From Desulfobacterales bacterium (lineage in GTDB: Bacteria > Desulfobacterota > Desulfobacteria > Desulfobacterales > Desulfosalsimonadaceae): a DNA stretch of 5,076 nt. Shown in pieces: positions 1 to 5,076 of the stretch. Position 1 is the first letter of the stretch; the number at the start of each line of letters is the position of its first letter. A model generated the notes under the pieces. The model was not told where the DNA came from. It saw nothing but the letters and a program-made list of their open reading frames with translations, and did no database searches. A program made the translations under genes and the position numbers. The DNA lies in NCBI GenBank assembly GCA_029933295.1, contig JAOZOL010000200.1, positions 1-5,076 on the forward strand, given 5' to 3'.

Positions 1-53
1 CCATGTTTGACCAAAAAATCTTCCTGGGATATCAGCATATTTATAAAAATTAA
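1..53 (+). CDS. Possible 3' end of an upstream gene (partial, function unknown)
   Basis: Reading from base 3, the frame encodes MFDQKIFLGYQHIYKN and stops at a TAA (51-53). The mix of charged, aromatic and hydrophobic residues looks like a genuine protein C-terminus. Two rightward terminator-like hairpins begin 37 and 81 nt after the stop, as expected downstream of a + strand gene. The competing frame from base 1 is open to a TAA at 106-108, but its peptide is low-complexity and its stop lies inside the first hairpin, so it is less likely. The ATG at 3-5 is probably internal, because the gene would enter from outside the window. Sixteen residues are too few to assign a family. This is an inference from context. 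Confidence 0.3.
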   Translation, partial: MFDQKIFLGYQHIYKN

Positions 54-89
54 TTTTTATGTGCGCTTAACTTTAAGCATACAATCAGT

Positions 90-119
90 CAATTTACTGT
101 TTCCGTAAATTGTTTTTTT
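90..119 (+). terminator. Rho-independent terminator-like hairpin, first of two
   Basis: CAATTTAC (90-97) pairs perfectly with GTAAATTG (105-112) across a 7-nt loop, and seven T follow directly (113-119). The stem is AT-rich, so it is weaker than a classical terminator, but the stem plus T-tract layout is complete and points rightward. It would end the transcript of the gene that appears to stop at 53. Confidence 0.5.
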
Positions 120-133
120 GTTTGAAACTGAGC

Positions 134-159
134 AGGACAGCAACAAGGCTGTCTTTTTT
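134..159 (+). terminator. Rho-independent terminator, second of two
   Basis: GACAGC (136-141) pairs with GCTGTC (148-153) around the 6-nt loop AACAAG. The stem can extend by a G-T wobble and an A-T pair (134-135 with 154-155). Six T follow (154-159), with another T-rich stretch after them. The T tract lies only on the right side, so the direction is rightward. It sits 14 nt after the preceding hairpin, forming a tandem pair that should insulate the protease gene from upstream transcription. Confidence 0.65.
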
Positions 160-384
160 CGTTTTTCAATATACGGTTTTTTTAAATAAGTGTTATTTAT
201 TTGGTAAAGCTTACTCATCAACACGCAAATACCAGAATACTGTTAACAAGTTAAGGTAATGAATTGCGTAGAGTGTTGTAGTTTAGTACTTTTGTGTTAA
301 ATTAGTGGTCGCAAGCTTGAAGTTTTGTTTTTGTTAAAACACTTTTTTATGAGTAAAAAGCTCAGTTGCTGATAAGATGGATCT
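160..384. other. Non-coding intergenic region and 5' leader of the protease gene
   Basis: This is an AT-rich stretch with no plausible coding frame on either strand. It holds the predicted promoter (264-294) and about 85 nt of leader. A small inverted repeat, TAAATAA/TTATTTA around GTG (183-199), lies upstream of the promoter; it may be incidental. In the leader, GTTTT (327-331) can pair with AAAAC (336-340) just before a T-rich run, too short to call an attenuator. A 7-codon open frame (349-372, MSKKLSC) ends 12 nt before the protease start. No riboswitch or conserved RNA was recognised. Confidence 0.6.
264..294 (+). promoter_or_regulatory. Predicted Bacteroidota-type sigma-ABfr promoter
   Basis: TACTTTTG (287-294) is an exact match to the Bacteroidota -7 element TAnnTTTG. 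A TTG (264-266) lies 20 nt upstream, within the usual spacing for the -33 TTTG/TTG element. Transcription would start near 299-305, giving a leader of roughly 80-86 nt before the ATG at 385. The match is seen in the sequence; promoter activity is inferred. The T-rich background makes chance matches possible, but this is the best candidate between the terminators and the gene. Confidence 0.55.
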
Positions 385-450
385 ATGAAAAAATTGTACT
401 TTTTAATACTGTTTAGTCTGTTTTTTACTGCAAGCATACTTTTGCATGCG
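385..450 (+). other. Sec signal peptide (residues 1-22), cleavage predicted before Gln23
   Basis: Lys2-Lys3 form the positive n-region. Residues 4-20 form a hydrophobic core rich in Leu, Phe and Ile. Leu20-His21-Ala22 is an acceptable signal peptidase I site, with Ala at -1. There is no lipobox cysteine, so this is not a lipoprotein. The mature chain would start Gln-Gln, matching the tendency of Bacteroidota exported proteins to expose an N-terminal Gln that can cyclise to pyroglutamate. Confidence 0.85.
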
Positions 451-3400
451 CAGCAAACGAGACCCGTAACACGGGTGGGGCAACTTAAAAAGTTTGCGGA
501 GCAGAAAGCCCTGGAATATGAACAAAAAAAAGCTGAGGCTGTAGCATGGGCCAGGCTGAACGGATATCCGGTACGTATAGATACAGCGGGTCTGTTGATG
601 GAAATTCAGTATATAGACGATCGTGGCAGGCCGCAATATTACGGTACAAACAATGCTGTTGCCGCAACTACCATTTCCACGGATCAGGTTTACAGCGGAG
701 GAAGTGCAGGCTTAAGTCTCGATGGTTCAGGTATTACAATACGCGAATGGGATGGGGGTGGTGTCCGGCTGACGCACCAGGAGTATGGAGGCCGCGTTGT
801 TCAGGTTGACGGGCCGATAGCAACTCATTATCATTCGACACATGTGGCCGGAACAATGATGGCAGCGGGGGTGGTCCCTGCCGCTAAAGGAATGGCTTAT
901 AGTGCTGACCTCAGAGCTTTTGACTGGGCTAATGATGATGCAGAAATGGCTAATGAGGCTATTAACGGAGCTCTGATGTCGAATCACTCGTACGGTTTTG
1001 TCAGAGGATGGACCTGGAACGGTATTTTCTGGGCGTGGTATGGTGATCCCAGCATAAGTTTACTGGAAGATTATCTTTTCGGGTTTTATGATGCAGATGC
1101 CAGGGATTGGGACCAAATCGCCCGTAACGCTCCTTATTACCTTATTGTTAAATCGGCTGGCAACGACAGGGACGAGGGTCCCAATGGAAATCCGCCTAAC
1201 GACGGGCCGTATGACTGCATAGGAACCAGAGGAATAGCAAAAAATCTGCTGACAGTAGGCGCTGTTGAAGATATACCGGGAGGATATAGTGGTCCGGCAA
1301 GCGTTGTGATGAGTAGTTTCAGCTCGTGGGGCCCTGCCGACGATGGCCGCATTAAACCTGATATTGTTACCAATGGAGTAGGATTGTATTCAACTTTTGA
1401 TGGTTCCGATATCGATTACTATTCAATCAGCGGAACTTCCATGGCAACGCCTTCGGCAACAGGTTCGCTGGCGCTGTTACAGCAGCACTGGGAAAACCTA
1501 AATGGCGCAGGGAGTTTTATGCTCGCTTCAACACTCAAAGCACTTGTTATTCATACAGCAGACGAGGCTGGCACAAACGAAGGACCTGACTATAAATTTG
1601 GCTGGGGATTGATGAATACCCGGTCGGCGGCTTTAAAAATTTCGGAAGATCAGGTAATCAACGTGATTGATGAACTTACCCTGAACCAGGGAAATACTTA
1701 TGCGCGAACCGTATATAGCGATGGAACAAAACCTTTAAAAGTAACCATTTGCTGGACTGACGTACCGGGAACACCAGTTGCTGCCCAGTTGGATCCGCCG
1801 GACCCGATGCTGGTAAATGACCTGGACCTTCGGATTACTTCTGGTGCAACAACTTATTACCCATGGAAACTAGACGGAACTAATCCTGCAAATGCGGCGA
1901 CAAATAACAGTGAAAATAATGTGGATAATGTGGAAGTGGTTTATATTTCAAATCCGGTTGCAGGAGATTATACTGTTACTGTTGATCACGACGGAAACCT
2001 GAGCGGGGGAGCGCAAACTTTTTCCATAATATTTAGTGGTATTTCGTTAAACAATACAGCTCCGGTAGCCAATTTTATTGCCGACAATGCAACACCTCGT
2101 ATCGATCAGACAGTTAATTTTACCGATCTTTCATTAAATACACCTACGGTATGGTCATGGTCGTTTTCACCTGCAACGGTAACGTTTGTCGGAGGTACGG
2201 ATGCTACATCGCAAAATCCTCAGGTGCAGTTTAACGAAGGAGGTTTGTATACGGTTACGCTGGTAGCTGATAATGCATTTGGAAGTGACACGGAAATAAA
2301 AACAGATTACATCAATGTTATTGACTGCACGATTTCCGGTTTTCCCTATCTCCAGACATTCGATACCTGGCCTGTCAATTCCCCCGGGTTTTCGTGTACA
2401 CCTGACGGAAGTATCCCGCTTGATGATTGCTGGACAAACATGTCAGGAGATGATATCGACTGGAATGTGCTTGCAGGCAGGACGGCCTCGGACAATACGG
2501 GGCCTGTTGAAGATCATACAGGCGGGGGTAATTATCTATATATAGAGGCTTCAGATTGTTATAATTCTACGGGCTATGCCAGCACACCGCGGTTTGATTT
2601 TTCAACATTGACTGATCCTGAATTAAGGTTCTGGTACCATATGTATGGAGCCAATATGGGTACGTTGTCGGTGCAGGTTTCCGCTGACGGCGGAGCAACA
2701 TGGTCGGCCGATGTTTGGAACATGGCCGGCGATCAGGGGGATGTCTGGCAGGAAGCAGTAGTTTCTCTGGCAGCTTATGCCTTACAATCGAATATTATGA
2801 TTCGATTTACAGGCACAACAGGTCCGGCCTATACTTCTGATATCGCCATAGATGATGTAAGTATTTCACAGCAGGCATGTACTTATTGTTCGTCGTACGG
2901 AGATATGACATACCAGACAAGCACAACACTTGTCGATTTTAATACGATAAATAAGGCATCGGGTAAACCTGCCGGATACAGCAATTATACAGGAGTTTCT
3001 ACACGGGTGGTTTTAAACCAGACGTATAATCTCACGGTTAATATAAATACTGATGGGAACTGGACTGACCACACGTTTGCCTGGATCGACTGGAATCAGG
3101 ATTGTGATTTTGATGATCCGGGAGAAGCTTACGATATGGGTACGGCCACGAATACGGCTGACGGACCGACAAGTGCATCACCCTACAGTATTACTGTTCC
3201 TGCTGGCGCTGAGTTAGGTACAACAAGAATGAGAGTTTCGACAAGATGGTATATTGATCCGGCTTCGTGTGATGTAAATTTTGACGGCGAAGTGGAAGAT
3301 TATTCGGTGGAAGTGTCCTTACCATTACTGACCTGGACAGGGAATACATCAACTGACTGGGATGTGGCATCAAACTGGGACCAGAATATTAGTCCGTCAG

Positions 3401-4920
3401 CACAGAATAATGTACTTATACCAGCGGCTCCGGCTGGTGGCCGGTTCCCGGATATTATGGCAACAACGATGGATGCCGTTTGTTACAACATGGAAATTGA
3501 AACAGGCGCCACTCTGAACATCTATGGTGCGTTGACCGTACAAGGTGTTTTAATAAATGACGGCGGAGTTAATGGGCTTGTGGTTAAATCGGACGCCAGC
3601 CAGACCGGTTCGCTGATCTGTACGACAAACAATGTAGAGGTCACGGTTGAACGGTACCTTACTGATACGGTAGCCCATTTTATCGGAGCACCGGTAAATA
3701 ATGCGGTGATCGGCGATTTATTCTTTAATCATAATCCCGAAGTATGGTTATACGAATTTCATGAAAATGATAACACATGGGAGTATCTGGTTCCCCTCAA
3801 TACACCCATGCCCATTGGGAAAGGACATTATGTTTGGGTTGATACAACATCACAAGATATTACAGCCGATTTTCCCGGATCTTTATACTCGACCGACCTG
3901 ACTTTGAGTACGAGTACACAACCATCGGTAACCTTTACACACGATACGCTGGGCTTAAACCTGATAAGTAACCCATTTACCAGTGCTATTGATTGGGATG
4001 CAGGTAGCTGGCAACGAACAAATATTAACGGAACTGTTTGGGTCTGGTCATCTGCTACAGGTAACTATTTATACAGAAACGGTTCAGGTTTAGGAAATCT
4101 GACAGATGGAATCATTCCTGTTTCTCAGGCGTTTTTTATCGAAGCACTTGCTGCGGGTCCGGTACTTACTATTCCGTCTGATGCACGGGTACACCATACG
4201 CAACAATTTTACAATCCTGCCAGAGAAATTCAGGAAGAGGTTCCTTATGTTGTGCTTAGCGTATCAGGTAATTCGGGTAAATCAGATGAAACGTGGGTCG
4301 CATTCTGTCAAACCTGTACGGACGGAAACGACCCTGACCGGGACGTCAAAAAAATATACGGTGATGATAACGCTCCGCAACTTTATGCTCAGGAAGAAGA
4401 ATTACATTTGAGTATTGATGCCTTACCGCCGCTTGCCGGTGAAGGGCGGATTGTTCCCCTGAGTTTTATGGCAGGAGAAAACGGCAGTCATAAAATCTGG
4501 CTGGCTGATGTTACCGGCATGGAGGATACGGAAATAGTACTGGAAGACTTGTTTACAGAAAAAACATATGTCCTGACAGAAAATACTGCCTATAATTTTG
4601 AGGCATCTGTATCAGATATTCCCGAAAGATTTTTAATTCATATCGGAAATACGGTAACAGGATATGGTGATCTCCGGGAGGAATTGCAATGTAACATCTA
4701 TTCGTTTGGTAATGACGTATATGTCAGGAGAGATGGACTTGCTGCCAGGCAGACTATTACAATTCAGTTGTTTGATGTGTATGGAAGAACCATCTCGGAA
4801 AAAACGTATCCACCTGCTCATCTTGACAAGATAAAAACATATGTACATAAAAATATTGTGGTAGTAAGAGTGATATCTGATGACGGCAGAGTAATTTCTA
4901 AAAAGGTATATATCAATTAG
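385..4920 (+). CDS. Secreted multidomain S8 (subtilisin-family) serine protease with type IX sorting domain
   Basis: Predicted exported endopeptidase that cleaves peptide bonds by an Asp-His-Ser triad; its substrate is unknown. Triad and oxyanion residues are visible: Asp123 (REWDGGG), His153 (HSTHVAGT), Asn260 (KSAGND) and Ser352 (SGTSMATP). Domain order: signal peptide 1-22, prodomain-like 23-112, S8 catalytic 113-420, beta-sandwich 425-553, PKD 559-647, MAM-like 648-830, GEVED 832-978, NW beta-module 982-1092, beta-rich region 1093-1431, type IX sorting domain 1432-1511. The start is fixed by the signal peptide at residue 1 and an in-frame TAA at 373-375. No Shine-Dalgarno motif precedes it, which is normal in Bacteroidota. 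The frame is intact to TAG at 4918-4920. Tandem terminators and its own promoter lie upstream, so it is probably transcribed alone. Family is certain from motifs; the biological role (nutrient proteolysis, host or matrix attack) cannot be read from sequence. Confidence 0.95.
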   Translation: MKKLYFLILFSLFFTASILLHAQQTRPVTRVGQLKKFAEQKALEYEQKKAEAVAWARLNGYPVRIDTAGLLMEIQYIDDRGRPQYYGTNNAVAATTISTDQVYSGGSAGLSLDGSGITIREWDGGGVRLTHQEYGGRVVQVDGPIATHYHSTHVAGTMMAAGVVPAAKGMAYSADLRAFDWANDDAEMANEAINGALMSNHSYGFVRGWTWNGIFWAWYGDPSISLLEDYLFGFYDADARDWDQIARNAPYYLIVKSAGNDRDEGPNGNPPNDGPYDCIGTRGIAKNLLTVGAVEDIPGGYSGPASVVMSSFSSWGPADDGRIKPDIVTNGVGLYSTFDGSDIDYYSISGTSMATPSATGSLALLQQHWENLNGAGSFMLASTLKALVIHTADEAGTNEGPDYKFGWGLMNTRSAALKISEDQVINVIDELTLNQGNTYARTVYSDGTKPLKVTICWTDVPGTPVAAQLDPPDPMLVNDLDLRITSGATTYYPWKLDGTNPANAATNNSENNVDNVEVVYISNPVAGDYTVTVDHDGNLSGGAQTFSIIFSGISLNNTAPVANFIADNATPRIDQTVNFTDLSLNTPTVWSWSFSPATVTFVGGTDATSQNPQVQFNEGGLYTVTLVADNAFGSDTEIKTDYINVIDCTISGFPYLQTFDTWPVNSPGFSCTPDGSIPLDDCWTNMSGDDIDWNVLAGRTASDNTGPVEDHTGGGNYLYIEASDCYNSTGYASTPRFDFSTLTDPELRFWYHMYGANMGTLSVQVSADGGATWSADVWNMAGDQGDVWQEAVVSLAAYALQSNIMIRFTGTTGPAYTSDIAIDDVSISQQACTYCSSYGDMTYQTSTTLVDFNTINKASGKPAGYSNYTGVSTRVVLNQTYNLTVNINTDGNWTDHTFAWIDWNQDCDFDDPGEAYDMGTATNTADGPTSASPYSITVPAGAELGTTRMRVSTRWYIDPASCDVNFDGEVEDYSVEVSLPLLTWTGNTSTDWDVASNWDQNISPSAQNNVLIPAAPAGGRFPDIMATTMDAVCYNMEIETGATLNIYGALTVQGVLINDGGVNGLVVKSDASQTGSLICTTNNVEVTVERYLTDTVAHFIGAPVNNAVIGDLFFNHNPEVWLYEFHENDNTWEYLVPLNTPMPIGKGHYVWVDTTSQDITADFPGSLYSTDLTLSTSTQPSVTFTHDTLGLNLISNPFTSAIDWDAGSWQRTNINGTVWVWSSATGNYLYRNGSGLGNLTDGIIPVSQAFFIEALAAGPVLTIPSDARVHHTQQFYNPAREIQEEVPYVVLSVSGNSGKSDETWVAFCQTCTDGNDPDRDVKKIYGDDNAPQLYAQEEELHLSIDALPPLAGEGRIVPLSFMAGENGSHKIWLADVTGMEDTEIVLEDLFTEKTYVLTENTAYNFEASVSDIPERFLIHIGNTVTGYGDLREELQCNIYSFGNDVYVRRDGLAARQTITIQLFDVYGRTISEKTYPPAHLDKIKTYVHKNIVVVRVISDDGRVISKKVYIN
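721..1644 (+). other. S8 peptidase catalytic domain (residues about 113-420)
   Basis: The catalytic order Asp123, His153, Asn260, Ser352 is that of subtilases. The Asp motif is WDGGGVRLTHQEY rather than the common D-[ST]-G, a variant I recall from large Bacteroidota S8 proteases. Conserved blocks include AKGMAY (167-172), SNHSYG (199-204), the substrate-binding SAGN, SSWGPADDGRIKPDI (313-327) and GTSMATP (350-356). Between SNHSYG and SAGN, residues 205-250 form a Trp-rich insert (Trp209, 211, 216, 218, 242) that could line the substrate cleft or mediate contacts. The domain appears complete and active. Confidence 0.9.
1657..2043 (+). other. Beta-sandwich following the S8 domain (residues about 425-553)
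   Basis: The segment is beta-rich and shows LVNDLDLRI (476-484), TTYYPWKLD (489-497), NNVDNVE (511-517) and GDYTVTVDHDG (527-537). From family knowledge, this motif set accompanies S8 proteases resembling the alkaline protease Kp43, where a C-terminal jelly-roll packs on the catalytic domain and can bind calcium. The many Asp and Asn residues fit calcium binding, which is inferred here. It is likely part of the core enzyme rather than a detachable accessory domain. Confidence 0.7.
2059..3318 (+). other. Accessory block: PKD, MAM-like and GEVED domains (residues about 559-978)
   Basis: PKD (559-647) is shown by APVANF, a WSWSF core strand and GGLYTVTLVADNAFG. The MAM-like jelly roll (648-830) is shown by the hallmark order DWNV, TGPVEDHTGGGNYLYIEAS, LRFWYHMYGANMGTLSV, GDQGDVWQ and DIAIDDVSI. 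GEVED (832-978) is shown by CTYCSSYG, the Asp-rich WIDWNQDCDFDDPGE (900-914), RMRVSTRW and the signature GEVEDYSV (968-975). All three are extracellular beta domains typically used for adhesion or protein/carbohydrate contact. The Asp-rich GEVED loop probably binds calcium. Cys907 and Cys962 may form a disulfide. Domain identity is well supported; ligands are unknown. Confidence 0.8.
3328..4677 (+). other. NW beta-module and long beta-rich pre-sorting region (residues about 982-1431)
   Basis: Residues 982-1092 begin LTWTGNTSTDWDVASNWD and continue through VLIPAAP to short repeating beta strands (GATLNIYGALTVQGVL). This module recurs in Bacteroidota surface proteins and resembles the start of a beta-helix. 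Residues 1093-1431 carry FIGAPVN, GLNLISNPFTSAIDWD (1190-1205), a PVSQAFFIEA block and SDETWVAF, a set often found directly before type IX sorting domains and of unknown function. An unusual Cys1308-Gln-Thr-Cys1311 lies in this part. I recognise the style, not a named function. Confidence 0.6.
4678..4917 (+). other. Type IX secretion C-terminal sorting domain (residues about 1432-1511)
   Basis: The last 80 residues show the type A sorting-domain pattern: an opening strand pair (NIYSFGNDVYVR), then ITIQLFDVYGRTISEKTY, then VVVRVISDDGRVISKKVYIN at the very end. In this family the domain directs outer-membrane passage through the type IX system and is often cleaved by a PorU-like sortase with attachment to anionic LPS. 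Two usual marks are missing: there is no PNP at its start, and the common G-x-Y before the penultimate strand is replaced by KNIVVVRV. The terminal KKVYI-type ending is canonical. Confidence 0.8.
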
Positions 4921-5076
4921 ATGTGTGACCTGTTAGCTGGAATCCTGAAGAGTTTGAAAAGCAACGAAAAATATTTCTCACAAATAATGCAACCATTTTA
5001 TTACTTCTGTAGTCTATAATGATGATTATCCTATTTTCATAGGCAATGGTTTTAGTTAATCTGGGAAACGAAAAGG
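4921..5076. other. Downstream flank without a convincing gene
   Basis: This AT-rich stretch follows the protease stop codon. A weak hairpin, CCTAT (5030-5034) with ATAGG (5039-5043), and a distant inverted repeat, AACCATT (4991-4997) with AATGGTT (5045-5051), are present. Neither has a clean T tract, so I do not call a terminator. Short open frames exist on both strands but lack coding character. Confidence 0.5.

Noticed and set aside
259..300. 13-codon frame MNCVECCSLVLLC
   Set aside because: It lies across the predicted promoter and is Cys-rich by chance; no sign of translation.
377..388. ATG GAT CTA TGA, a three-codon frame overlapping the protease start codon
   Set aside because: Too short to be a gene and out of frame with the protease; the overlap with the ATG is noted but is probably chance.
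403..987. Antisense and out-of-frame open frames over the 5' part of the protease gene
   Set aside because: They lie wholly within the protease frame, whose protein has unmistakable family motifs. Their translations are rich in Cys, His and Ser with no domain character, typical of shadow frames.
4106..4411. 101-codon + strand open frame inside the protease gene
   Set aside because: It overlaps the beta-rich region of the main frame, which remains coherent across it, and its peptide shows no recognisable motif.
4921..5019. Small + strand frame starting directly after the protease stop (MCDLLAGILK...)
   Set aside because: It has 32 codons and an ATG abutting the TAG, but no ribosome-binding signal, no recognisable family and intergenic-like base composition. 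It could be a coincidence or a readthrough tail; a canonical sorting-domain ending at residue 1511 argues against readthrough.
4991..5051. Weak hairpins downstream of the protease as a terminator
   Set aside because: The short stem CCTAT/ATAGG is not followed directly by a T tract and the longer repeat has a 47-nt loop, so termination here is unsupported.
4913..5074. Minus-strand frame open from the right edge, possibly the tail of a convergent gene
   Set aside because: It stays open for 53 codons, but the peptide contains a run of five Ile and looks like translated AT-rich spacer. It would overlap the protease 3' end by 8 nt. Sequence beyond the right edge would settle it.
1..5076. Search for CRISPR repeats, tRNA/rRNA, insertion-sequence ends or a multi-gene defence system
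   Set aside because: No regularly spaced repeats, tRNA-like cloverleaf, transposase motifs or terminal inverted repeats were seen; a single gene occupies about 90% of the window.

Overview
This window is dominated by one very long gene on the + strand (385-4920, 1511 codons). It encodes a secreted, multidomain subtilisin-family (S8) serine protease of the kind found in Bacteroidota. Four things point to that phylum: a C-terminal type IX secretion sorting domain; a GEVED domain joined to PKD, MAM and 'NW' beta-modules; a promoter of the TTG...TAnnTTTG type; and the absence of a Shine-Dalgarno sequence before the start codon. A Marinilabiliales/Bacteroidales-like origin is a guess from the style of the C-terminal domain and is not demonstrated.

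Layout. Bases 1-53 probably carry the last 16 codons of an upstream + strand gene cut by the window edge. Two tandem hairpins, each followed by a run of T (90-119 and 134-159), follow it and should end that transcript. Bases 160-384 are AT-rich and non-coding; they hold a good Bacteroidota-type promoter (264-294) and a predicted 5' leader of roughly 85 nt. The protease gene fills 385-4920. The last 156 bases (4921-5076) contain no convincing gene and only a weak hairpin.

The protein reads, in order: Sec signal peptide (1-22), N-terminal prodomain-like region (about 23-112), S8 catalytic domain with Asp123, His153, Asn260 and Ser352 all present (about 113-420), beta-sandwich tightly associated with this protease type (about 425-553), PKD domain (about 559-647), MAM-like jelly roll (about 648-830), GEVED domain (about 832-978), 'NW' beta-module (about 982-1092), long beta-rich segment common in type IX cargo proteins (about 1093-1431), and C-terminal sorting domain (about 1432-1511). 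The inferred picture is a monocistronic gene for a large exported or surface-attached protease with several putative adhesion or substrate-contact domains. I found no evidence of a new multi-gene system, mobile element, CRISPR array or RNA gene. The points of interest are details of this one protein and its upstream control region.
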